From an uncultured Acidimicrobiaceae bacterium (GTDB taxonomy: Bacteria > Actinomycetota > Acidimicrobiia > Acidimicrobiales > MedAcidi-G1): DNA of 5,020 nt. The stretch is taken from the NCBI GenBank assembly GCA_913054115.1, contig CAJXIS010000178.1, forward strand, positions 1-5,020, written 5' to 3'. Below the pieces are notes generated by a model. It was given only the letters and a program-made list of their open reading frames with translations, had not been told where the DNA came from and did no database searches. Below are positions 1 through 4,938 of the stretch, in pieces. The position numbers and the translations under genes are program-made. Within the stretch, counting starts at the first letter, position 1, and every line of letters begins with the position of its first letter.

Positions 1-1
1 C

Positions 2-1714
2 CTTCTCGACGACCTGGGGTTCTCTGACTTCGGCTGCTTCGGGTCCGAGATCGACACACCGGTGGCGGATCGGTTGGCGGCGGAGGGGCTGCGGTACACG
101 AACTTCCACGTGACGCCCGTGTGCTCGCCGAGTCGCGCCTGCCTACTGACCGGACGCAACCACCACACGGCGGGGATGGGAATCGTCGCCAACCCCGAGG
201 TCGGCTACCCCGGCTACCGGGGAGTCGTGCCGAGAAGCACCGCGATGTTGGGCGAGATGCTGAAGCCGCATGGCTACAGCAGCTACATGGTCGGCAAGTG
301 GCACCTCACCCCGATGCGGTTCTTCAACGGCGGGCCCTACGACAACTGGCCGATCAACCGCGGCTTCGATCGGTTCTACGGCACGCCCGGCGGTGGAACC
401 CACCAGTTCCGGCCAGCACTGATCGAGGACAACCACTGGGTGCGCACACCCGACGACGAGGACTACCACTTCAGCTCCGACATCGTCGACAAGGCGATCG
501 ACATGGTGCTCGATCACCGCTACGGCAACCCCGATCGGCCCTTCTTCTCCTACATCTCGTTCTGCGCACCGCATTTCCCGCACCACGTGCCCCGCCCGTA
601 CGTTGACAAGTATCTCGACCGGTTCCGCAAGGGCTGGGACCAGACCCGCATCGATCGCCTCGAGCGTCAAAAGGAGCTCGGCATCGTCGAACCCGACACG
701 GAACTCCCGCCGCGGAACCCGGGCGTCAAGGCCTGGGACAGCTACGACGAGCGTTCCCGAGAAGCGATGGTTCACCTCCAGGCCGCGTTCGCCGGGATGG
801 TCGACCACACCGACGAGCAGATAGGCCGGTTCATCGACATGCTCGAAGAGCTCGGCGAGCTCGACAACACGGTCGTCATGCTGTTGAGCGACAACGGTGC
901 CAGCCAGGAGGGCGGCGAGGTCGGCTCGCTCTTCTCGATGAGGGTCTTCCAGGGCGGGTTCGACCCTCCCGCCGAGATCGACGAGATCACCGAAAACCTC
1001 GACACGATCGGATCCGGGAACTGGGCCAACAACTACGCCCTCGGATGGTCGATGGCCGGGAACACGCCGCTCAAGCGCTGGAAGCGAGACACGCACGGCG
1101 GCGGGGTCCATTCGTCACTCATCGTCCGCTACCCGGAGAAGATCAACGACCCGGGTGGCGTGCGGCGTCAGTTCCACCACGCGGTCGATCTCGTGCCGAC
1201 GCTGTTCGAGCTGATCGGCATCGACGAACCCGCGACGGTCAACGGCGTGGAGCAGGTGCCGATCGCCGGCGAGAGCTTCGCGTACACCTTCGATCAGCCA
1301 GATGCGTCGACGCCGAGAACCGTCCAGTACTTCGAGTTCATGGGGCAGCGGGCGATCTGGCGCGACGGGTGGAAAGCCGTCACCCACCACTCCTTCAGCG
1401 TGGACTTCGACGACGACGTGTGGGAGCTCTACCACCTCCACGAAGACTGGAACGAGATCCACGACCTTGCCGAGGAGCGGCCCGAGCTGCTCGCCGACCT
1501 GATCGAGACGTGGTGGGCCGAAGCCGAGAAGCACGGAGCCCTGCCACTCGGCGCCACGGTAAACGGGATCGTCGGAGGTGGCGGCCCCATGGGCGGCGGC
1601 GGCCCCCCGCGACGGCCGAGGAAGGTCGGCGCGGCCGAGATCAGGGAGCGCCCTCGCGAAGCGTCCGACACGGACTCACAGGGGGCCCTCGAGTTCGAGC
1701 TCGGCACCGGCTGA
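2..1714 (+). CDS. Arylsulfatase, type I formylglycine-dependent (5'-partial)
   Basis: Hydrolyses sulfate esters (R-O-SO3 to R-OH plus sulfate). The frame is open from base 2 and already shows the family's N-terminal metal-binding Asp pair (LLDDLGFSDFG, visible residues 3-4). The first in-frame GTG at 62 is therefore internal and the real start lies left of the window, so any signal peptide cannot be judged. The signature CSPSRACLLTGR follows at visible residues 41-52; its Cys (bases 122-124) is the one converted to formylglycine. Further family landmarks are GKWH (Lys99, His101), SDNGAS (Asp297, Asn298, metal ligands) and LKRWKRDTHGGGVH before LIVRYP. The C-terminal block with ELYHLHEDWNEIHDLA is typical of the family. 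About 570 residues are visible. Many related arylsulfatases continue into a beta-rich C-terminal domain; here a Gly/Pro/Arg-rich low-complexity tail follows instead, then TGA at 1712-1714. The sulfatase call is firm; the substrate is unknown. No formylglycine-generating enzyme gene is in the window. Confidence 0.95.
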   Translation, partial: LLDDLGFSDFGCFGSEIDTPVADRLAAEGLRYTNFHVTPVCSPSRACLLTGRNHHTAGMGIVANPEVGYPGYRGVVPRSTAMLGEMLKPHGYSSYMVGKWHLTPMRFFNGGPYDNWPINRGFDRFYGTPGGGTHQFRPALIEDNHWVRTPDDEDYHFSSDIVDKAIDMVLDHRYGNPDRPFFSYISFCAPHFPHHVPRPYVDKYLDRFRKGWDQTRIDRLERQKELGIVEPDTELPPRNPGVKAWDSYDERSREAMVHLQAAFAGMVDHTDEQIGRFIDMLEELGELDNTVVMLLSDNGASQEGGEVGSLFSMRVFQGGFDPPAEIDEITENLDTIGSGNWANNYALGWSMAGNTPLKRWKRDTHGGGVHSSLIVRYPEKINDPGGVRRQFHHAVDLVPTLFELIGIDEPATVNGVEQVPIAGESFAYTFDQPDASTPRTVQYFEFMGQRAIWRDGWKAVTHHSFSVDFDDDVWELYHLHEDWNEIHDLAEERPELLADLIETWWAEAEKHGALPLGATVNGIVGGGGPMGGGGPPRRPRKVGAAEIRERPREASDTDSQGALEFELGTG

Positions 1715-1774
1715 GATCTCTACGACTCACTGCCGGAGGCCTTCCACCGGCTCGACGTGGAAGCGTTCGCATGA
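1715..1774 (+). other. In-frame coding-like tail after the sulfatase stop
   Basis: Directly after the sulfatase TGA the same frame stays open for 19 codons, DLYDSLPEAFHRLDVEAFA, before a second TGA at 1772-1774. Fifteen of the 19 codons end in G or C and the peptide has ordinary protein composition. It could be the remnant of a longer C-terminus cut by a stop mutation, the end of another deleted gene, a readthrough extension, or chance in GC-rich DNA. No start codon or ribosome site serves it independently. Confidence 0.3.
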
Positions 1775-1786
1775 CCTACCAACACA

Positions 1787-1792
1787 GAGGAG
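1787..1792 (+). promoter_or_regulatory. Shine-Dalgarno site for the 98-residue beta protein
   Basis: GAGGAG lies 6 nt before the ATG at 1799. This is a strong site that fixes this start. Confidence 0.8.
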
Positions 1793-1798
1793 CAAAAC

Positions 1799-2095
1799 AT
1801 GTCGCACAACGGCACATGGAACATCAGCGTCACGGGTCCACAGGGATCACGCGAGGCAACACTCGACCTGCGTACCGACGAGAACGGCTTGGCCGGGAGC
1901 GTGACAGGCGAACAGGGTGAGCAGACGTTCGAGGGCGGGACCATCGACGGCGACGATCTCGCCTGGACCATCGACGTCACCACGCCGATGGCGCTCACGC
2001 TCGAGTTCGCGGTGACCGTCGGCGGTGACACCATGAATGGAACGGTGAACCTGGGCGGGATGGGCCAGGGGACGCTCTCCGGCACCCGGGCCTGA
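1799..2095 (+). CDS. Small all-beta protein (98 aa), function unknown
   Basis: A 98-residue acidic protein starting at an ATG with a good Shine-Dalgarno site 6 nt upstream. It has no signal peptide, membrane segment or cysteine, so it is probably cytoplasmic. The sequence alternates short hydrophobic strands with Gly/Asp turns (GTWNISVTG, GLAGSVTG, TIDGDDLAWTIDV, DTMNGTVNLG, GTLSGTRA). This pattern predicts an up-and-down beta-sheet or small beta-barrel. The GL.GSV.G and .MNGTV.LG units look like internal repeats of one strand-turn-strand motif. Similar short 'GTW...LTGTV' domains occur in actinobacteria and proteobacteria alone or attached to enzymes, but I know no established function. It sits 84 nt after the sulfatase and 13 nt before the crotonase gene, so it is probably co-transcribed with the latter. 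Possible roles are a lipophilic-ligand binder or an accessory subunit; both are guesses. Confidence 0.85.
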   Translation: MSHNGTWNISVTGPQGSREATLDLRTDENGLAGSVTGEQGEQTFEGGTIDGDDLAWTIDVTTPMALTLEFAVTVGGDTMNGTVNLGGMGQGTLSGTRA

Positions 2096-2100
2096 GGCGG
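2094..2100 (+). promoter_or_regulatory. Probable ribosome binding site for the crotonase GTG start
   Basis: GAGGCGG overlaps the TGA of the preceding gene and lies 8 nt before the GTG at 2109. There is no in-frame ATG nearby. The arrangement would allow translational coupling to the upstream beta-protein gene. Confidence 0.5.
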
Positions 2101-2108
2101 GTTCGGAA

Positions 2109-2795
2109 GTGACCGAACTGCTGACCCTCGACCGCGTCGACGACGTCTTCGTCCTCACCCTGACCCACGGGGACAATCGCTTCAACAAGGACTCCGTGGC
2201 GGCGATCAACGCCGCGTTCGACGCGGTCGATGCCTCCGAAGGGCCGGCCGCACTCGTGGTGACCGGCACGGACAAGTTCTTCTCGAACGGGCTCGACACC
2301 GAGTGGATGATGGGCCCGGGCATGGAGGCCGGCGAGACGCGGCCGATGGTCGCTGACCTCCACGGGCTGTTTCGCCGCACCCTCCTCGCGCCCTACGCCA
2401 CCGCGGCCGCAGTCAACGGCCACGTCTTCGCCGCGGCGGCGATGTGGTCGGCGACCTTCGACTTTCGGGTGATGCGCGAGGACCGCGGCTACTGGTGCCT
2501 GCCGGAGGTCGACCTCGGGATGACGTTCAGCGGTGGGATGATGGCGCTCATCCGGGATCGTCTCCCGACGATGGTGAGCCACCGGGCCATCGTCACCGGC
2601 GACCGCTACGGCGGTACCGAGTGTGTCCGCCTCGGCATCTACGAGGAGGTCGCACCCGAGGGCGAGGTGTTGGGCCGGGCGATCGCCTATGCCCAGGCCC
2701 ACGCCCACCAGCGGGGCGATGTCCTCGGCCAGATCAAGGCGAACCGCCATCACGAGGTCGCGGCCGCCCTCCAAGCCGAATCCGACAAGCGGTAA
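2109..2795 (+). CDS. Enoyl-CoA hydratase/isomerase family protein (crotonase fold)
   Basis: A crotonase-superfamily enzyme acting on acyl-CoA thioesters, most like monofunctional delta3-delta2-enoyl-CoA isomerases of fatty-acid oxidation. It begins TLDRVDDVFVLTLTHGDNRFN, the usual first hairpin. The oxyanion-hole segments are FFSNGLD (residues 57-63) and VNGHVFAAAAM (102-112). CLPEVDLGM (130-138) holds Glu133, at the position of the catalytic acid of the isomerase group; the second acidic residue of true hydratases is not evident. Typical late elements follow (ALIRDRLP, VTGDRYGG, GIYEEVAPEGEVL). At 228 residues it is shorter than the usual 255-270, mainly at the C-terminus, as in the short isomerase-like actinobacterial group. 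The second oxyanion segment has Ala where most relatives have Gly. The GTG start is chosen because the N-terminus matches the family and no other in-frame start is close. Family is firm; isomerase versus hydratase versus other CoA chemistry is inference. Confidence 0.92.
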   Translation: MTELLTLDRVDDVFVLTLTHGDNRFNKDSVAAINAAFDAVDASEGPAALVVTGTDKFFSNGLDTEWMMGPGMEAGETRPMVADLHGLFRRTLLAPYATAAAVNGHVFAAAAMWSATFDFRVMREDRGYWCLPEVDLGMTFSGGMMALIRDRLPTMVSHRAIVTGDRYGGTECVRLGIYEEVAPEGEVLGRAIAYAQAHAHQRGDVLGQIKANRHHEVAAALQAESDKR

Positions 2796-2798
2796 GGG
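2794..2798 (+). promoter_or_regulatory. Possible Shine-Dalgarno site for the 34-codon small ORF
   Basis: AAGGG overlaps the TAA of the crotonase gene and lies 7 nt before the ATG at 2806. A second purine run (GAGGG) directly abuts that ATG. Confidence 0.4.
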
Positions 2799-2805
2799 CT
2801 GAGGG

Positions 2806-2910
2806 ATGGATCTGCCTCGTTACGACGAAAAGGCGGTGGCCGACACCTACACCATGGTCACCCGACCTATGAACGACACCCTGGCTGAATCGGTGGGAGG
2901 GGCGGGATGA
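2806..2910 (+). CDS. Possible small ORF (34 aa) coupled to the GMC gene
   Basis: An ATG at 2806, 10 nt after the crotonase stop and behind an AAGGG site, opens a 34-codon frame. It begins MDLPRYDEKAVADTYTMV and ends ESVGGAG. Its TGA (2908-2910) overlaps the ATG of the oxidoreductase gene as ATGA, the classic arrangement for translational coupling. The peptide is soluble, mildly acidic, with no cysteine or membrane stretch. Most codons end in G/C, but several do not (CCT, CGT, CGA, CCT, GCT, GAA), so codon bias is weaker than in the neighbours. It fills nearly the whole gap between two genes. It could be a real microprotein, a leader that couples translation of the GMC gene, or the remnant of a gene deleted between them. 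I recognise no family. Confidence 0.4.
   Translation: MDLPRYDEKAVADTYTMVTRPMNDTLAESVGGAG
2896..2900 (+). promoter_or_regulatory. Shine-Dalgarno site for the GMC oxidoreductase
   Basis: GGAGG, within the run GGGAGGGG, lies 6 nt before the ATG at 2907. It supports this start over later in-frame ones. Confidence 0.75.
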
Positions 2911-4385
2911 ACCAGACGACCAGGCATGTCCTCGTGGTGGGCGGCGGCACGGCGGGCTCGGTGCTGGCGGCCCGCCTCAGTGAAATCCCGACACTCTCCG
3001 TCACGCTGCTCGAGGCCGGGCCTGACCATGACGCGTACGACTCGGTCATCCTCGAGCCGGTGCGTGCCACGGATGCGTGGGCGGGGGCGGCGCCCATCGC
3101 AGAGAGCATGATGGCCACGGCGACCGGCGCGATCCGGACGCTCCAGGGACGGCTCCTCGGCGGGACGTCCGCGGTGAACGGGCTAGCCACGCTCCGGGGC
3201 CTGCCGCCCGACTACGACGCCTGGGCGGCGGCCGGCCTCGACGGCTGGGGCTGGGACGACGTCGTCGACACGTTCATCGCCGCGGAACGAGACGTCGACT
3301 TCGGCTCGTCGGCCATTCACGGAAGTTCCGGCCCGCTGCCGGTGCGGAGGTGGCGCCGGGACGAGCTGAGCCACGCCCAGCGCGCGTATCTCGACGGCAT
3401 GGCCGAGATCGGCGAGCCAGTCGTCGGCGATGTCAACGACCCGTCCCAGCTGCCCGGCATCGGCGTGTTCCCGGTCACGATCGACGACGCGGGTCAACGG
3501 GTGAGCACGAGTCTCGCCTACCTGACGTCGGAGGTCCGAGCGCGCGAGAACCTCGCCGTCCGCACCAACGCCGAGGTGGCGACGATCACGGTCAGCGGCG
3601 GACGCGCCACCGGCGTCACCCTCGTCTCCGGCGACCACATCGATGCCGACGAGATCATCGTCGCAGCCGGTGCCATCTGGTCGCCAACGCTGCTGCTCCG
3701 CTCCGGCGTTGGGCCGGCCGAGCAGCTCACGCAACACGGCATCACGGTCCACGCCGACCTGCCTGTCGGCGCCACCATGAGCGATCACCTCGGCCCCGGG
3801 ATTCCCTACCACCACGCCGGTCCCCGAGGCGGTGCGGCCGGGCCGGCCGGGGTTGTGTTGGTCGGCGCGTCGAACGGGATCGACGTCGACTACCACGCGT
3901 TCCCCGTCGCCCCGCCGTCGGGCGGCGACGCGACCGTGTTCATGATGTCGGTGTTCCTGCTGCGCTCCAGCGGGAACGGAAGCGTTCGCCTCGGGGACAC
4001 GCCCGAGGCCGACCCGATCGTGACCGCGCCGCCGCTGCCCGACGACGCGCCCGACCGACTCCGCCACGGCTTCGATCGCCTCGTTGCATGGGAGCGATCC
4101 GCTGCCGCCCGGGCGCTGGGTTGTCAGCAACTGATGCCCCTCGACCTCGCGGCGCCCGACGCCGTCGGCGTCGCCCTCGAGCGCAACACCATGAGCTACG
4201 GCCACATGACCAGCACGTGTCCGATGGGGTCGGTGCTCGACGCCGACTGCCGGGTGCTGGGAGTCGACGGTCTGCGGGTGGTCGACGCGTCGGTGATGCC
4301 CACGATCCCCTCGGGAAACACGTACCTCGGTTGTGTGATGGTGGCGGAGCGTGTCGCCCGCAAGATGAAGGTTGCCGCGCACTGA
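2907..4385 (+). CDS. GMC-family FAD-dependent oxidoreductase (alcohol dehydrogenase/oxidase)
   Basis: A glucose-methanol-choline family flavoenzyme of 492 residues that oxidises a primary or secondary alcohol with FAD. The dinucleotide-binding motif VLVVGGGTAGSVLAARL (Gly12, Gly14, Gly17) is at the very N-terminus, followed by LLEAG (Glu36, the adenosine-ribose ligand). GRLLGGTSAVNG (81-92) matches GMC signature 1, and AAGAIWSPTLLLRSGVGPA (252-270) matches signature 2. Near the C-terminus, YGHMTSTCPMG carries His433, and MPTIPSGNTYLGCVMVAERVA carries Asn471. This is the His/Asn active-site pair known from cholesterol and choline oxidases. There is no signal peptide, so it should be cytosolic. 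It is closest in style to choline-dehydrogenase-like and mycofactocin-associated (MftG-type) GMC proteins, but no mycofactocin genes are in the window. The start overlaps the stop of the preceding small ORF. Family is firm; substrate and electron acceptor are unknown. Confidence 0.95.
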   Translation: MNQTTRHVLVVGGGTAGSVLAARLSEIPTLSVTLLEAGPDHDAYDSVILEPVRATDAWAGAAPIAESMMATATGAIRTLQGRLLGGTSAVNGLATLRGLPPDYDAWAAAGLDGWGWDDVVDTFIAAERDVDFGSSAIHGSSGPLPVRRWRRDELSHAQRAYLDGMAEIGEPVVGDVNDPSQLPGIGVFPVTIDDAGQRVSTSLAYLTSEVRARENLAVRTNAEVATITVSGGRATGVTLVSGDHIDADEIIVAAGAIWSPTLLLRSGVGPAEQLTQHGITVHADLPVGATMSDHLGPGIPYHHAGPRGGAAGPAGVVLVGASNGIDVDYHAFPVAPPSGGDATVFMMSVFLLRSSGNGSVRLGDTPEADPIVTAPPLPDDAPDRLRHGFDRLVAWERSAAARALGCQQLMPLDLAAPDAVGVALERNTMSYGHMTSTCPMGSVLDADCRVLGVDGLRVVDASVMPTIPSGNTYLGCVMVAERVARKMKVAAH

Positions 4386-4460
4386 ACGGAGCAACTCACA
4401 CACCCTTCGTGAGCTACGGCTTGTGGCCCGGTCCGGATCTCAGCGCTCGGGGGCCTTTGC

Positions 4461-4502
4461 CCTACAAGGAAGATGTCGGGGGTTCGAGTCCCTCTGCGTC
4501 CA
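4461..4502 (+). tRNA. 3' half of a tRNA-Val(UAC)-like gene, probable attachment-site scar
   Basis: From the anticodon loop on, this reads as a tRNA: loop CCTACAA with anticodon TAC, 3' anticodon stem GGAAG and a five-base variable loop ATGTC. The T-arm GGGGG-TTCGAGT-CCCTC is perfectly paired apart from one G-T. Then come the acceptor strand TGCGTCC and discriminator A at 4502, with no encoded CCA. TACAAG..GATGTC is typical of bacterial tRNA-Val(UAC). The 5' half is missing: no GGACGCA acceptor strand or D-arm occurs in the preceding 75 bases. The expected 5' anticodon stem is only partly matched (TTTGC against GGAAG, one mismatch and one wobble), and position 33 is C instead of the near-invariant U. 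A functional tRNA is therefore unlikely. A 3' tRNA half without its 5' half is the usual product of tRNA-targeted integrases. Confidence 0.7.
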
Positions 4503-4527
4503 CTCGTCGTTGTCGAAATCACAACAG

Positions 4528-4562
4528 AGCGTCGGAGGAGTTGAGGGGAGCCCCTCGACGCT
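4528..4562. repeat. Bulged stem-loop (inverted repeat)
   Basis: AGCGTCG (4528-4534) pairs perfectly with CGACGCT (4556-4562). Inside it AGGG (4544-4547) pairs with CCCT (4552-4555) around a GAGC loop, leaving a one-sided bulge of about nine bases. No T-run follows on either strand, so an intrinsic terminator is not supported. It could be a structural remnant of a mobile element end, or chance in GC-rich DNA. Confidence 0.35.
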
Positions 4563-4744
4563 AAAGACGTCGACGGTCATGCTCTCGCCAGGGGCGTAGG
4601 CGCTGATGCGTTCGTCAAGGGTCTTTTCTGCCACCGAGCTCACATCTCCGTTCGGCGCCGGGCCGGTCGCCGTATCGGCCATCGGCGTCGATGTCGAGGC
4701 TGACCTTGCTGCTTGTGGCGGTCTACAGGGCTGGTGGCGGGACT

Positions 4745-4855
4745 GTCGGAGGGCGGCGATGTCACTTCCGAGATCTGGCAGCTCCTCAACCAGACCCTGT
4801 TCCGCAGGCTGTGATGGCGTTGACTGGGGGCGTTCAAGTCCCCCCTCCGACACCA
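4745..4855 (+). pseudogene. Degenerate long tRNA-like unit (Leu-like ends)
   Basis: GTCGGAG (4745-4751) is the exact complement of CTCCGAC (4845-4851), which is followed by A and CCA (4852-4855). That is a 7-bp acceptor helix, discriminator A and encoded CCA, as in class II tRNA-Leu. Just inside the 3' strand is a T-arm-like hairpin with GTTCAAGTC, closed by G/C runs (4826-4830 and 4840-4844). Compared with a normal arm it has two extra bases, CG, before TTCAAGT. At 111 nt the unit is longer than any standard tRNA. I cannot fold a proper D-arm or a 7-base anticodon loop with U33 in the middle. TGGCAG at 4776-4781 is reminiscent of a tRNA-Leu D-loop but is weak. Best read as a tRNA-Leu pseudogene or 3'-end scar with foreign DNA inside. 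tRNA-Sec does not fit the T-loop or arm sizes. Confidence 0.4.
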
Positions 4856-4881
4856 TCAGAACTCACTGTTCCTCGCCGAGA

Positions 4882-4896
4882 TCAGATGACATCTGA
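4882..4896. promoter_or_regulatory. Perfect 6-3-6 palindrome, candidate operator
   Basis: TCAGAT-GAC-ATCTGA is a perfect inverted repeat with a 3-base spacer, 42 bases upstream of the ATG at 4939. Its size and position suit a dimeric regulator controlling the downstream flavoprotein gene. No convincing -10/-35 pair is visible around it, and no second copy was seen in the window. Confidence 0.35.
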
Positions 4897-4929
4897 GAGA
4901 CTTACGTCCATGAACTGGAACTATTGAGT

Positions 4930-4934
4930 GGAAG
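4930..4934 (+). promoter_or_regulatory. Shine-Dalgarno site for the right-edge flavoprotein
   Basis: GGAAG lies 4 nt before the ATG at 4939. The alternative in-frame ATG at 4951 has no such site, so 4939 is preferred. Confidence 0.55.
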
Positions 4935-4938
4935 TGAA

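Larger units (their letters stand above)
4440..4682 (-). pseudogene. Possible minus-strand gene remnant running into a tRNA fragment
   Basis: From a minus-strand ATG (bases 4682-4680) an 80-codon frame runs to a stop at 4440-4442. Its first 45 or so codons (MADTATGPAPNGDVSSVAEK and on through DERISAYAPGESM) are mostly G/C-ending and encode an ordinary acidic soluble sequence. This suggests once-coding DNA. The last 20 codons, RDSNPRHLPCRA and after, are the antisense of the tRNA 3' half, a well-known spurious translation. No convincing Shine-Dalgarno site precedes the ATG. Most likely this is a truncated gene end joined to a tRNA scar, or no gene at all. No family recognised. Confidence 0.25.
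4386..4938. other. Gene-poor interval with tRNA fragments
   Basis: About 550 bases separate the GMC gene from the next flavoprotein. I see no confident protein gene. The interval holds a weak 5-bp inverted repeat without a T-run (4395-4413), a tRNA 3' half (4461-4502), a bulged stem-loop (4528-4562), a degenerate long tRNA-like unit (4745-4855) and a perfect short palindrome (4882-4896). Base use becomes more A/T-rich in patches, notably 4503-4530 and 4890-4960. The overall picture is a rearranged tRNA locus or old insertion boundary. Confidence 0.6.

Noticed and set aside
143..1111. Minus-strand frame of 322 codons opposite the sulfatase
   Set aside because: Antisense shadow of a clear sulfatase; no recognisable motifs.
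1712..1774. Selenocysteine recoding of the sulfatase TGA, with the long tRNA-like unit as tRNA-Sec
   Set aside because: No SECIS-like hairpin follows the TGA, sulfatases are not known selenoproteins at this position, and the tRNA-like unit lacks tRNA-Sec arm sizes and a UCA anticodon loop.
2806..2910. Mycofactocin precursor peptide (MftA) next to a GMC oxidoreductase
   Set aside because: The peptide lacks the conserved C-terminal Val-Tyr core, and no MftB/C/D-type genes are nearby.
3183..4403. Long minus-strand frame (406 codons) opposite the GMC gene
   Set aside because: Antisense shadow; His/Arg/Val-rich composition with no family motifs, while the + strand has all GMC signatures.
4395..4413. 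Intrinsic terminator after the GMC gene
   Set aside because: Only a 5-bp CTCAC/GTGAG stem with a 9-base loop and no T-run; too weak to call.
3077..4564. Long + strand frame (495 codons) across the GMC gene
   Set aside because: It is the +1 frame of the GMC gene, extremely Arg/Pro-rich with no domain motifs; a GC-rich shadow frame.
4440..4856. Full 138-codon minus-strand frame as a real protein
   Set aside because: Both ends (SEGGLE near the start, RDSNPR near the end) are antisense of tRNA T-arms, a classic false-gene signature. Only the middle part is kept as a possible remnant.
4606..4896. + strand frame of 96 codons in the gene-poor gap
   Set aside because: No ribosome site, atypical Ser/Arg/Cys-rich composition, and it crosses the tRNA-like unit.
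4820..4935. Sigma-70-type promoter for the right-edge flavoprotein (TTGACT at 4820)
   Set aside because: No acceptable -10 hexamer at the right spacing, and the TTGACT lies within the tRNA-like unit.
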